Assembly (NCBI RefSeq): GCF_026427715.1
Contig: NZ_CP107558.1
Coordinates: 657,001-721,000 of the forward strand
Source of the DNA: Methylocystis sp. MJC1
GTDB taxonomy: Bacteria > Pseudomonadota > Alphaproteobacteria > Rhizobiales > Beijerinckiaceae
Reading direction: 5' to 3'
DNA length: 64,000 nucleotides
A program made the position numbers and the translations under genes. Below are positions 45,392-54,742 of this stretch, piece after piece (position 1 is the first letter of the stretch; every line of letters starts with the position of its first letter). The notes beneath the pieces were generated by a model. It saw only the letters and a list, made by a program, of their open reading frames with translations. It made no database searches and had not been told where the DNA came from.

Positions 45392-45852
45392 TGGAGAACT
45401 TAGAGCGCATCCTCTCCGACCATCCATTCTTCCATGGGGTCAATAAGGGTTTCGTCGAGCTTGCCGCGGGCTGCGCCAAGAATGCGCGTTTCGAGGCCGG
45501 CGATTTCATCTTCCACGAAGGCGAGGCGGCCGATCAATTTTACCTTGTCCGTGAGGGCCGCGTGGCCTTGCAGGTTGCGGCTCCGGGGCGCGGGGCGGCG
45601 ACCTTTCTCACGCTCGGCGCGGGGGAGGTTTTCGGCGTCAATTGGCTCGTGCCGCCCTATCGCTGGGTCTATGACGCCAAGGCGCTCGAACGCTGCCGCC
45701 TGATCGCCATGGACGCGAAATGCCTGCGCGGCAAATGTGAAGCCGACCACAGCCTCGGCTACGACATCATGAAACGCCTGATGCCGGTGCTGATCGACCG
45801 TCTGCATGAGACGCGGCTGCAATTCCTCGACCTCTATGGCTCCCACGGCTGA
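45391..45852 (+). CDS. Cyclic-nucleotide-binding-domain protein of the hydrogenase operon
   Basis: 153 residues. One Crp-like cNMP-binding beta barrel: [51 protein letters not shown] (read in parts), [15 protein letters not shown], and a closing helix [15 protein letters not shown]. The phosphate-binding cassette is not a clean Crp match, and there is no DNA-binding helix-turn-helix. Such stand-alone domains recur between hydB and hydG in group 3b operons; the role is unknown, perhaps allosteric or structural. Translationally coupled to hydB. Confidence 0.88.
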   Translation: MENLERILSDHPFFHGVNKGFVELAAGCAKNARFEAGDFIFHEGEAADQFYLVREGRVALQVAAPGRGAATFLTLGAGEVFGVNWLVPPYRWVYDAKALERCRLIAMDAKCLRGKCEADHSLGYDIMKRLMPVLIDRLHETRLQFLDLYGSHG

Positions 45853-45856
45853 GACG

Positions 45857-46705
45857 ATGATGTCCGAGACAGCGGCTCTCCTGCACGCAAGGCCGATGGT
45901 TCCGCAGATCGCCCATGTGCACCGGCGCCGCCATGACGCGCCGGACGCCTGGACATTGGAGCTGGAAATGGCGAGCGGCGAGCGTTTTCATTATGCGCCC
46001 GGCCAGTTCAACATGCTCACCGCCTTCGGCGTCGGCGAAGCGGCGATCAGCGTCAGCGGCGACCCGGCCGACGGCCCGCTCATCCATACGATCCGCGCCG
46101 TCGGCCCCGTCTCCAAAGCGCTCACGCAGCTCGGCCCGGGCGACCCGATCGGCGTTCGTGGGCCTTTCGGCGTCGGCTGGCCCATGGCGCAGGCCGAGGG
46201 CAGGGACGTCGTCGTCGTCGCCGGCGGATTGGGTCTCGCACCCTTGCGGCCGGCGCTCTACCGCCTGCTGGGCGAGCGCGATCGTTTCGGAAAGGTGACG
46301 CTGCTCTTCGGCGCGCGGCGGCCGGAAGAGATCGTCTTTCGGCGCGAGGTCGAGCATTGGCGCAGTCGGCTCGACATAGACGTCGAAGTCATAGTGGATC
46401 ATGCGACGGGCGACTGGCATGGCAATGTCGGCGTTGTCACCAATCTGATCTCGCGCCTCGGCGTCGACCCGGCCAAAACCCTCGCCATGGTTTGCGGCCC
46501 CGAGGTTATGATGCGCTTCGTCTCGATGGCGCTCGTCGACAAGGGCGTCGGCGAAGAGGCGATCTATCTTTCGATGGAACGCAATATGAAATGCGCCATC
46601 GGCCAGTGCGGCCACTGCCAGCTTGGCCCGACCTTCATCTGCCGCGACGGGCCGGTCTTCACCTATGAGCGGCTGAAGCCCCTTCTCGCGATCAAGGAGC
46701 TTTGA
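45857..46705 (+). CDS. hydG: Group 3b hydrogenase gamma subunit (FAD/NAD(P)-binding reductase)
   Basis: 282 residues of the ferredoxin-NADP reductase type. The FAD domain has [25 protein letters not shown]. The NAD(P) domain has [18 protein letters not shown] and [13 protein letters not shown]. The C-terminal [2Fe-2S] motif is [23 protein letters not shown] with four Cys. It exchanges electrons with NAD(P)H. ATG 45857 or the next ATG three bases on cannot be distinguished. It lies two bases before hydD. Confidence 0.94.
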   Translation: MMSETAALLHARPMVPQIAHVHRRRHDAPDAWTLELEMASGERFHYAPGQFNMLTAFGVGEAAISVSGDPADGPLIHTIRAVGPVSKALTQLGPGDPIGVRGPFGVGWPMAQAEGRDVVVVAGGLGLAPLRPALYRLLGERDRFGKVTLLFGARRPEEIVFRREVEHWRSRLDIDVEVIVDHATGDWHGNVGVVTNLISRLGVDPAKTLAMVCGPEVMMRFVSMALVDKGVGEEAIYLSMERNMKCAIGQCGHCQLGPTFICRDGPVFTYERLKPLLAIKEL

Positions 46706-46706
46706 C

Positions 46707-47498
46707 ATGGAGGCCAGGAAGCCGCGTCTTGCGGTATGGAAATTCGCCTCCTGCGATGGATGCCAATTGAGCCTGCTCGATTGCGAGGACGAGCTTCTCG
46801 CCATCGCCGGCGCGATCGACATCGCCTATTTTCCCGAGGCGACGCGCGGCGAGGTCAAGGGCGTCTATGACCTCTCGCTTGTCGAAGGCTCGGTGACGAC
46901 AGCCCATGACGTCGAGCGCATCCACGAGGTGCGCCGCCGCTCGAAAACGCTGATCACCATCGGCGCCTGCGCCACCTCCGGCGGCATTCAGGCGCTGCGC
47001 AATTTCGCCGACGTGCGCGAATATATCTCCATCGTTTACGCGCATCCCGAATATATCCACACGCTCGAAACCTCGACGGCGATCTCGGAGCATGTGCCCG
47101 TGGATTTCGAGCTGCGCGGCTGCCCGATCAACAAGGGACAGCTTGTCGACGTCGTCTCGGCCTTTCTCGCCGGTCGGCGCCCGAACACGCAGGCGCACAG
47201 CGTCTGCATCCAGTGCAAGCTCAAGGGCAATGTCTGCGTGATGGTCGCAAAGGCGACGCCCTGCCTGGGGCCGGTGACGCATGAGGGCTGCGGCGCGCTG
47301 TGCCCCTCTTATGACCGCGGCTGCTATGGCTGCTTCGGCCCCAAGGAGACGCCCAACGCTCCCTCCCTGAGCGGCTGGTTCGCCCGCATGGGCATGGACT
47401 CGAAGGGCCTCGGACGCATCTACCGCACCTTCAACGCCAATGCCGAACCCTTCCGCAAGGAGAGCGAACGCCATGACGCGCAAGACCGTAAAGGTTGA
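46707..47498 (+). CDS. hydD: Group 3b [NiFe] hydrogenase small (delta) subunit
   Basis: 263 residues. Proximal cluster ligands are in [14 protein letters not shown] and [13 protein letters not shown], with further Cys in [12 protein letters not shown]. More cluster cysteines follow in [43 protein letters not shown]. No Tat signal is present, so the enzyme is cytoplasmic. The 3' end overlaps the large-subunit start by 26 bases. Confidence 0.95.
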   Translation: MEARKPRLAVWKFASCDGCQLSLLDCEDELLAIAGAIDIAYFPEATRGEVKGVYDLSLVEGSVTTAHDVERIHEVRRRSKTLITIGACATSGGIQALRNFADVREYISIVYAHPEYIHTLETSTAISEHVPVDFELRGCPINKGQLVDVVSAFLAGRRPNTQAHSVCIQCKLKGNVCVMVAKATPCLGPVTHEGCGALCPSYDRGCYGCFGPKETPNAPSLSGWFARMGMDSKGLGRIYRTFNANAEPFRKESERHDAQDRKG

Positions 47499-48765
47499 CG
47501 TTCTTGCCCGCGTCGAGGGTGAGGGGGCGCTGAAGGTCGTGCTGCGCGACGGCAAAGTCGAGAGCGCCGAGTTCAACATCTTCGAGCCGCCGCGCTTCTT
47601 CGAGGCCTTTCTGCGCGGCCGTCATTTCGCCGAGACGCCGGACATCGTCGCGCGCATCTGCGGCATTTGCCCGATCGCTTATCAGATGAGCGCAGTTCAC
47701 GCGCTCGAAAATCTTTTGGGCGTGAAGGTCGAGGGCCCGCTTCGCGATCTGCGCCGGTTGATCTATTGCGGCGAATGGATCGAGTCGCATGTGCTGCATA
47801 TCTACATGCTGCATGCGCCCGACTTTCTGGGCTATGACGGCGGCGTGCAAATGGCGCGCGACCATGGCGAGGCGGTCAAGCGCGGCCTGCAGCTCAAGAA
47901 GGTCGGCAACGAAATTTTGCAGCTGCTCGGCGGCCGCGAAATCCATCCCGTGAATGTGCGCGTTGGCGGCTTCCATCGCGCGCCGCGCAGGCGCGAGCTG
48001 GCGCCCCTTGCCGAGAAGCTGAAATGGGCGCGCGAGGCGGCGCTGGAGACAGCGCGCTGGGTCGCGACCTTCAACTTTCCAGAGCGCGAGCGCGACTACA
48101 CTTTCGTCGCGCTGCGACATCCGGGCGAATATCCCTTCAATGAAGGCCGGATCGTTTCCAACAAGGGCCTCGATATTCCGGCGTCCGAATATGACGCGCA
48201 TTTCGAGGAGACGCATGTCGCCCATTCGACCGCGCTGCATTCGCATCTGCGCAATGGCGGCGGCTCTTATCTGACGGGACCGATGGCCCGCTACAATCTG
48301 GCCTTCGATCAGCTATCGGCGCTGGCGAAAGAGACCGCGCGAGAGATCGGCCTCGGCGAAAGCTGTCGCAGTCCCTATCGCAGCATAATGGTGCGCGCGG
48401 TTGAGACGGTCTACGCTTGCGACGAAGCGCTGCGTGTGATCGAGAGCTATGAGCAGCCCGACCGGCCTTTCGTCCCTGTGGAGCCCCGCGCCGGCGTCGG
48501 CTATGCCGCCACCGAGGCGCCGCGCGGCACGCTCTATCATCGCTACCATATCGACGACACGGGCACGATCACCGACGCGCAGATTGTGCCGCCGACCTCA
48601 CAGAACCAGGCCTGTCTCGAAGAGGATCTCCTAGACTTCATCGGCGGCTTCTCCGATCTGCCTCACAAAGAATTACAGTGCCGCTGCGAGCAAACCGTAC
48701 GCAATTACGACCCCTGCATTTCCTGCGCGACGCATTTCCTAAAGCTGGAGATCGACAGGGGTTAA
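47473..48765 (+). CDS. hydA: Group 3b [NiFe] hydrogenase large (alpha) subunit
   Basis: 430-residue catalytic subunit. Ni-Fe ligand motifs are [11 protein letters not shown] near the N-terminus and DPCISCATH at the C-terminus. The position usually filled by His after the first CxxC is Tyr here, which I believe is common in group 3b but could not check. A nine-residue tail follows the last His. NADP-linked group 3b enzymes can evolve or take up H2 and may reduce sulfur. Start at ATG 47473; the earlier frame extension is inside hydD. Confidence 0.95.
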   Translation: MTRKTVKVDVLARVEGEGALKVVLRDGKVESAEFNIFEPPRFFEAFLRGRHFAETPDIVARICGICPIAYQMSAVHALENLLGVKVEGPLRDLRRLIYCGEWIESHVLHIYMLHAPDFLGYDGGVQMARDHGEAVKRGLQLKKVGNEILQLLGGREIHPVNVRVGGFHRAPRRRELAPLAEKLKWAREAALETARWVATFNFPERERDYTFVALRHPGEYPFNEGRIVSNKGLDIPASEYDAHFEETHVAHSTALHSHLRNGGGSYLTGPMARYNLAFDQLSALAKETAREIGLGESCRSPYRSIMVRAVETVYACDEALRVIESYEQPDRPFVPVEPRAGVGYAATEAPRGTLYHRYHIDDTGTITDAQIVPPTSQNQACLEEDLLDFIGGFSDLPHKELQCRCEQTVRNYDPCISCATHFLKLEIDRG

Positions 48766-48769
48766 CGCC

Positions 48770-49243
48770 GTGACGCAAGGCCGGGTGGTGGTCATCGGCG
48801 TCGGCAGCCTCGATCGAGGCGACGACGCCGCCGGCCGTGAGGTTGCCAGACGTCTGCGGGTCACGTGCGAGAGCCATGCCGAAATCCTCGAGCTCGAGGG
48901 AGAGGCGACAGGCATTCTCGCGGCGCTCGAAAAAGCCGAGGCTGCATTCGTCATCGACGCCTGCCTATCGGGCGCGGCAGCGGGAACCATTCGACGTTTC
49001 GACGTTGCCGAGGGGCTTCCGGCGGCCCTTAGCTTTGGCCTTTCATCCCACGGCTTCGGCCTCGCCGAAGCGGTGGAGCTGGCGAAGGCGCTCGGCGCAT
49101 TGCCGCCGCGTTGCATCGTTTACGCAATAGAAGGCGAATCTTTTGAGATAAGCGCGCCCGTTTCCGCCGCTGTCACTCGCGCGATCGAAGAGGTCGCGAT
49201 GCGCGTGCGCGATGAGATTCACGTTCTTCTGAGGCGCGAATAA
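48770..49243 (+). CDS. Hydrogenase maturation protease (HyaD/HycI family)
   Basis: 157 residues starting at GTG. VVVIGVGSLDRGDDAAGREVARRL and FVIDACLSGAAAGTIRRF match the family: an acidic residue binds nickel and the enzyme trims the large-subunit C-terminus after Ni insertion. SSHGFGLAEAVELAKALG is the third block. It directly follows hydA. No hypA-F genes lie in the window, so those must be elsewhere. The TAA lies at the left arm of repeat copy D. Confidence 0.9.
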   Translation: MTQGRVVVIGVGSLDRGDDAAGREVARRLRVTCESHAEILELEGEATGILAALEKAEAAFVIDACLSGAAAGTIRRFDVAEGLPAALSFGLSSHGFGLAEAVELAKALGALPPRCIVYAIEGESFEISAPVSAAVTRAIEEVAMRVRDEIHVLLRRE

Positions 49244-49412
49244 TACTATCTCCGTTTGAACAGCTCGCATGGGCTTGTCATTCCCGGCGGGCTGAAAGCC
49301 CGACCGGGAATCCAGAGCCACAAGAGCACTGGCTGCTCTGGATTCCCGATCGCTCGCTGCGCGAGCGTCGGGAATGACACGGGCCCAATCAAGCGGATCT
49401 CGTATAACGCTT
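49242..49412. repeat. Dispersed palindromic element, copy D
   Basis: Long left arm TAATACTATCTCCGTTTGAA and CAGCTCG, core GTCATTCCCGGCGGGCTGAA (49277), internal GGGAATCCAGAGC / GCTCTGGATTCCCG, partner GGGAATGACAC (to 49380), then short right arm CAATCAAGCGGATCTCG. It occupies the convergent gap between the hydrogenase protease and galT. Confidence 0.88.
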
Positions 49413-49422
49413 CGCTTGCGTT

Positions 49423-50463
49423 TCAGCGCGACACTGAAGCCCTCAGCCGCTCGGCCGCGCTCTCGGGTGTGATGTCCCGTTGCGGCGAGCCCAGCAATTC
49501 GAAACCGACCATGAACTTCCGGATCGTCGCCGAGCGCAGCAGCGGCGGATAGAAATGGCCGTGAAAATGCCAGTGTGGATGCGCGGCGCCATCACTCGGA
49601 CGCTGATGGAAACCCATCGAATAAGGGAAGGGCGTGGAGAAGAGATGATCGTAGCATTTGGTGATCTGGCTCAGAATATCCGCGAGCGCGCGCGAGTCGC
49701 TTTCGCCGAATTCGTCGAGGGCGACCATGTGGCGGCGCGGCAGCAACATCGTTTCGAAAGGCCAGGTCGCCCAAAACGGCACAAGCGCGACAAAGCCGTC
49801 GTTCTCACAAACGATGCGCTCGCGCTTCTCGAGCTCGAGCGCCAGATAGTCACATAGCAGGCACGATCCGCGGCTCTCGAAATAAGCGTGCTGGCGGACC
49901 GATTCTTTCAGGATTTCGTTTGGCACGCTCTGCGTCGCCCAAATCTGGCAGTGCGGATGAGGATTGCTCGCGCCCATCATCGCGCCGCGATTTTCGAAAA
50001 TCTGAACAAAGCCGACCAAGGGATTGGCGTCGAGGCGGGCGAATTCTTCCCGCCAGAGTTCGACGACCTTTGTGATGTCGTCCACGCTCATGCGGGACAA
50101 GGTGAGATCGTGGCGGGGCGAGAAACACACGACGCGGCAGAAGCCCGGCTCCCCTTGCGCGACGATCAGACCCTTGTCGTTGACCTCTTCCCGTGGCGCG
50201 TCCGCCAGGAGCGCGGCAAAATCATTGTCGAAGGAGAAGACGTCTTCGTAAGCCGGATTGCGCTCGCCATTTGCGCGCGCGTTACCGGGGCAAAGATAGC
50301 AGCCGGGGTCATACGACGGGATGACGGCCTCGGCTTTGGCCTCGGTCTGGCCCTGCCAGGGTCGGTTCGTGCGATGCGGGGAGACGAGCACCCACTCGCC
50401 GGTCAGGGCGTTGAGGCGGCGGTGTGAGTCGTGTTGCAATCGCAGCATATGGGTATCCGTCAA
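49423..50463 (-). CDS. galT: Galactose-1-phosphate uridylyltransferase
   Basis: 346 residues, Leloir pathway. The active-site nucleophile motif is [13 protein letters not shown]. Zinc-binding or structural cysteines lie in CYLCPGN and SCLLCDYL. The C-terminal histidine-rich block is [15 protein letters not shown]. The TTG at 50463 overlaps the galK stop (TTGA); an ATG at 50448 is an alternative start losing five residues. Together with galK it lets the cell use galactose, or recycle it from polysaccharide. Confidence 0.96.
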   Translation of the reverse strand: MTDTHMLRLQHDSHRRLNALTGEWVLVSPHRTNRPWQGQTEAKAEAVIPSYDPGCYLCPGNARANGERNPAYEDVFSFDNDFAALLADAPREEVNDKGLIVAQGEPGFCRVVCFSPRHDLTLSRMSVDDITKVVELWREEFARLDANPLVGFVQIFENRGAMMGASNPHPHCQIWATQSVPNEILKESVRQHAYFESRGSCLLCDYLALELEKRERIVCENDGFVALVPFWATWPFETMLLPRRHMVALDEFGESDSRALADILSQITKCYDHLFSTPFPYSMGFHQRPSDGAAHPHWHFHGHFYPPLLRSATIRKFMVGFELLGSPQRDITPESAAERLRASVSR

Positions 50464-51620
50464 AATATGGCGGGCCCGGCTCCGGGGCCGGGAAAGCAGG
50501 TGAAGATCATCGGCGATAAATTTGTCGCCTTTTCGTAGGCTGGACCGACAGCGTCGGCAAAATGCGCAGCTGCGGACGCTTCGACGAGCGCCACGACACA
50601 GCCGCCGAAGCCGCCGCCCGTCATGCGCGCGCCGTAGACGCCGGGGACGGCGCGGGCAAGCTCGGCCATCAGATCAAGCTCGGCGCAGCTGACGTTATAG
50701 TCATTGCGCAGGCTCTCGTGAGAGGCGTTCATCAGCTGCCCGAATTCGGCGAAATCGCGCGCCTCCAGCGCGGCCACCGCGGCGAGCGCGCGGGCGTTTT
50801 CGGTGACCACATGCCGTGCGCGCTTGAGGATCGTCGCCGGAAGACGCGCCGCATGCTCCTCCAGCTGCTCGACGCCGACATCGCGCAGCGCCGTTACGCC
50901 TTCGATCGAAGAAGACAGAAGCGCGACCGCTTCCTCACACTCGCGGCGACGCTGGGTGTATTCGCTGCTTGCCAACTGATGGTGAACCATCGTGTTGCAG
51001 ATCACGATCCGAACCGACGGGTCGATGCGCACGGTTCGGTGTTCGAGGCTGCGGCAATCGAGCAGCAAGGCGGCGCCTTCGACGCCGTGGCAGGAAATGA
51101 ACTGGTCCATGATCCCGCAGCGCATGCCGACGAAATTATTCTCGGCGCGCTGGCAGATTTTGGCGAGATCGAGAAGGTCGATCTCCTCGCCGGAGACGTT
51201 CAGCAGCGCATAGCCGACCGCGACTTCGAGCGCCGCAGAGGCCGAGAGCCCCGAGCCCATCGGCAATGTGCTGAACACCATGATGTCGGCGCCAAGCAGC
51301 CTGTAGCCGGACTTTTCCAGTTCGACGGCGACGCCGCAGATATAATCGCTCCATGCGCCAACGCGGCTTTGCGGCTGGTCGAGATCAAACGAAAAATCGC
51401 TGTTCAAATTGACCGAGTGAATGCGGATCACGCCGTCCGACCGCCTTGCGATCGCTGCATAAGTCGAAAGATCGAGCGCCGCCGGCAGCACGAAACCATC
51501 ATTGTAGTCCGTGTGCTCGCCAATCAGATTGACGCGCCCGGGCGCGCGGAAAACAAGCGGCTCCGCGCCGAAGCGGCGCTGGAACAGAAGCGGCAGATCC
51601 TTGGCGTCGAGCGTCTGCAT
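50460..51620 (-). CDS. galK: Galactokinase
   Basis: 386 residues, GHMP kinase. The sugar-binding signature is [21 protein letters not shown], the ATP-binding loop [17 protein letters not shown], and the third motif [14 protein letters not shown]. It phosphorylates galactose at C1. ATG 51620 is used; GTG 51656 in the same frame would add 12 residues. Overlaps galT by four bases. A GH2 gene starts divergently 204 bases away. Confidence 0.95.
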   Translation of the reverse strand: MQTLDAKDLPLLFQRRFGAEPLVFRAPGRVNLIGEHTDYNDGFVLPAALDLSTYAAIARRSDGVIRIHSVNLNSDFSFDLDQPQSRVGAWSDYICGVAVELEKSGYRLLGADIMVFSTLPMGSGLSASAALEVAVGYALLNVSGEEIDLLDLAKICQRAENNFVGMRCGIMDQFISCHGVEGAALLLDCRSLEHRTVRIDPSVRIVICNTMVHHQLASSEYTQRRRECEEAVALLSSSIEGVTALRDVGVEQLEEHAARLPATILKRARHVVTENARALAAVAALEARDFAEFGQLMNASHESLRNDYNVSCAELDLMAELARAVPGVYGARMTGGGFGGCVVALVEASAAAHFADAVGPAYEKATNLSPMIFTCFPGPGAGPAIF

Positions 51621-51824
51621 ATCGATCCGGTCGGTCCCCTGATTGCCCAGCTTCACCTTACAAAAATCTCATGTCACGCCCAAGGCGCGGGGGTAAAATG
51701 GCTGGCCTTTTTACGTATATTCGCGTAGGGATTTTTCTCATCGCGCAGATCGCATATTCGCAGTTCAACATCATCTTCTATTCGTCCCTCGGACGGGCCA
51801 GGTTTCTGGCCAGGGAAGACCTCG

Positions 51825-54557
51825 GTGAAGAAAGCGCGTATCAGCCTCGATGGCATGTGGGAGTTCCAATATCTCGGCGGCGGCGTCTCTGCGCGCGCCG
51901 AGCGGCGGAGCATTGTCGTTCCCAGTCCCTGGCAAGCTCAGTTTCCCGACTTGAGCATGCGCGGCGGCGTCGGCGTTTATCGCCGCAGCGTCGACGTGCC
52001 GGCGGATTGGTTGTCGCAACGCATCTTCATCCATTTCGGCGCCGTGTTCCATATAGCGCATCTGTTCGTGAATGGCGCCTTGGTCGGCAGCCATGTCGGC
52101 GGCTTTCTGCCCTTCTACTTCGACATCACGGACCGCCTCGCGGGGGGGCGCGCCGAGATCGAAGTGCGCGTCGAAAGCCCGACCGACGACCCTGCCGAAT
52201 TCCCCCACACGCCATTCGCTGAGATGCCGTTTGGCAAGCAGAGCTGGTATGGCCCTCTCTCGGGCATATGGCAGTCTGTCTATCTGGAGCGCAACATTCC
52301 CGATCGGGTGACCTGCTTGCGCGTGCGCGCCGATCTCGACTCCGGCGACATCGCCGCTCTGCTTCAGTACGAGCGCGCGCTTTGCGCGAGGACGGAAGCC
52401 TTATTGGAAGTGTTCGGCCCGCAGGGAGAATGCGTGGCCTCGACCAAGACGGAGCTCGCCGGCGGCGCCGAGCATACGACGTTGCGCGCCCAGGCGCCGA
52501 ACCCGCAAGCTTGGTCGCCGGATGCGCCCAATCTTTATCGTCTGCGCGTGCGACTGATGCGGGACGGCGCGGTCATCGACGAGAAGGAGACGACGTTCGG
52601 CTTCCGCAAGATCGAGACGCGGGAGGGGAAACTTTATCTCAACGGCAAGCCCTTCTATCTGCGCGCGGCGCTGGACCAGGATTACTATCCGGATACGATC
52701 TGCACGCCGCCGTCGCTGGAGTTCATCGAGGATCGCTTCCGCAAAGCCAAGGCGCTCGGCCTCAATGCGCTGCGCTGTCACATCAAGGCGCCTGACCCGC
52801 GCTATTACGAAGCGGCCGACAGGCTGGGGCTGCTGGTCTGGGCCGAATTGCCGAACGGCGGATATTCCACCGAGCGTTCGCGCGAGCGTAAGGAGACGAC
52901 GCTCAAGGGCATCATCGACCGCGACGGCAACCATCCGTCGATCTTTTGCTGGACGCTCATCAACGAGAACTGGGGCGTCGATCTCGTGCACGACGCCAAG
53001 CATCGCGCCTGGCTGCGGCGGCTCTATCTGTGGCTGAAGGCCTATGATCCGACGCGCCTCGTTGTCGATAATTCGCCGCTCGCGCCGAGCTTCCACGTGC
53101 AGAGCGATCTTGCGGATTACCACTTCTACGCGGCGATTCCCGACAGCCGCCATGATTGGGACCGTTTCGTCGACGCGCTCGCCGATCGCGGCGATTGGCT
53201 GTTCAGTCCCGAGGGCGACGCCGTGACGACGGGCCAGGAGCCGCTGCTCTGCTCGGAGTTTGGCAATTGGGGGCTTCCCGATCCCGAGAAGCTCAACGAC
53301 GCCGTTGGGCGTGAACCCTGGTGGTTCGAGACCGGTCACGACTGGGGCGAGGGCGTCATGTATCCGCATGGCGTGCTCAACCGCTTCCACGATTGGAGCC
53401 TCGACCGCGTCTTCGGCAGTTTCGAGGCGTTTATTGAGGCCACGCAATGGCAGCAGTTTCGCGCTCTCAAATATGAGATCGAAGCCATGCGGCGGCGCGC
53501 CGAGATCTCAGGCTATGTCATCACCGAGCTGACCGATTGCCATTGGGAGTCGAACGGCCTCCTCGACATGCGCTCCAACACGCGCGCCTTCCACGATGTC
53601 TTCCACAGGATCAACGCCGATACGGTGATCGTGCCGCGTCTCGAGCGCGCGGCCTTTTGGTCGGGGGAAACGCTGCAGGTCCCCGTGCGCATTGCGCATG
53701 GCGGTTCGGATGCGCTCGACCCGGGAACGCTGGAAATACTATCCGACTGGTCGCAGACCCTGCCGACGCCGCGCATCGAAGCGGGCTCGGTGGCGGAGAT
53801 GGGCGTGATATCCTTCGAGCTGCCCGACGTCGAAAAACCGTCGATGCGCTGCGTTTCGTTTCATCTGCGTGCGGCCAATGGCGAGATCGTCGCTTCGAAC
53901 GAGTTCGAGTTTGCGCTGCATCCGGCGCGCGCCACGCCGCCGGCGCTGTCTCTATGGTCGCCGGAGCCCGATGTGCGGGTGCGCCTTCAGTCTTATGGCT
54001 ATCGCCTCGCCACGGGGATGAATGACGCGGATGTCGTCGTGGCTCTGCGCAATACGAGCGAGCTTGCGGATCATGTGCGCGGGGGCGGGCGCGCCGTGCT
54101 TCTCCCTGAAGACGAAGGCACGCTGACTCCGTTTTTCCCGCACTGGCAAAATGTGAAGGTCGTGGCGCGCGACGGCACGCTGTGGCGCGGCGACTGGGCT
54201 TCGTCCTTCGCCTGGCTGCGGCGGCGCGGACCTTTCCACGGCTTGCCCGGCGGCCCCATGATTGACCAGACTTTCGACCGCGTTATACCAACGCATGTGA
54301 TTTCGGGCTGCAACCTCCTCGATTTCCATGCGCGCGTGCACGCCGCTCTGGCGGTCGGTTGGATTCACAAGCCTGTGGGCCTTGCGGTCGAGCGCTTCTA
54401 TGGCGAAGGCCATATCGTAATCTCGACCTTCCGGTTGCTGCGCGATCCCCCCGGCGTGGATCCGACCGCGACGGTCCTGTTCGACGCGCTGATCGACACG
54501 GCTGCGAAAAAAACAGAGACGCCCGCGGTAGAGCCGGTCAAGCTCGAATCTGCGTGA
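51825..54557 (+). CDS. Glycoside hydrolase family 2 protein (beta-galactosidase/glucuronidase type)
   Basis: 910 residues from GTG with AGGGAAG upstream. The N-terminal jelly roll (about 1-155, GGVGVYRRSVDVP) and immunoglobulin-like domain (to about 270) are followed by the TIM barrel. The acid/base Glu is at about residue 381 in WTLINENWG and the nucleophile Glu at about 478 in CSEFGNWG. Beyond about 600 a beta-rich region and a further domain are unlike the classic LacZ ending. No signal peptide, so cytoplasmic. Divergent from galK-galT, which suggests release of galactose. Confidence 0.88.
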   Translation: MKKARISLDGMWEFQYLGGGVSARAERRSIVVPSPWQAQFPDLSMRGGVGVYRRSVDVPADWLSQRIFIHFGAVFHIAHLFVNGALVGSHVGGFLPFYFDITDRLAGGRAEIEVRVESPTDDPAEFPHTPFAEMPFGKQSWYGPLSGIWQSVYLERNIPDRVTCLRVRADLDSGDIAALLQYERALCARTEALLEVFGPQGECVASTKTELAGGAEHTTLRAQAPNPQAWSPDAPNLYRLRVRLMRDGAVIDEKETTFGFRKIETREGKLYLNGKPFYLRAALDQDYYPDTICTPPSLEFIEDRFRKAKALGLNALRCHIKAPDPRYYEAADRLGLLVWAELPNGGYSTERSRERKETTLKGIIDRDGNHPSIFCWTLINENWGVDLVHDAKHRAWLRRLYLWLKAYDPTRLVVDNSPLAPSFHVQSDLADYHFYAAIPDSRHDWDRFVDALADRGDWLFSPEGDAVTTGQEPLLCSEFGNWGLPDPEKLNDAVGREPWWFETGHDWGEGVMYPHGVLNRFHDWSLDRVFGSFEAFIEATQWQQFRALKYEIEAMRRRAEISGYVITELTDCHWESNGLLDMRSNTRAFHDVFHRINADTVIVPRLERAAFWSGETLQVPVRIAHGGSDALDPGTLEILSDWSQTLPTPRIEAGSVAEMGVISFELPDVEKPSMRCVSFHLRAANGEIVASNEFEFALHPARATPPALSLWSPEPDVRVRLQSYGYRLATGMNDADVVVALRNTSELADHVRGGGRAVLLPEDEGTLTPFFPHWQNVKVVARDGTLWRGDWASSFAWLRRRGPFHGLPGGPMIDQTFDRVIPTHVISGCNLLDFHARVHAALAVGWIHKPVGLAVERFYGEGHIVISTFRLLRDPPGVDPTATVLFDALIDTAAKKTETPAVEPVKLESA

Positions 54558-54568
54558 CCCTCTCATCA

Positions 54569-54742
54569 CCATTTCCGTTTGAACAGCTCGTATTGGGGGA
54601 TGTCATTCCCGGCGGGTTGCCCGACCGCGAATCCAGAGCCGCGAAACAAAATACGCTGGTTTTGCTCTGGATTCTCGATTGCTCGCTTTGCGATCGTCGA
54701 GAATGACACCCCAACCGATCAAGCTAATTTTGTATCACGTAG
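54569..54742. repeat. Dispersed palindromic element, copy E
   Basis: Long left arm ATTTCCGTTTGAACAGCTCG (54571), core TGTCATTCCCGGCGGG, internal GAATCCAGAGC / GCTCTGGATTCTCG, partner GAGAATGACAC (to 54708), then short right arm GATCAAGCTAATTTTGTATCAC. The pckA stop (54735-54737) is inside the right arm. Convergent gap between the GH2 gene and pckA. Confidence 0.88.
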
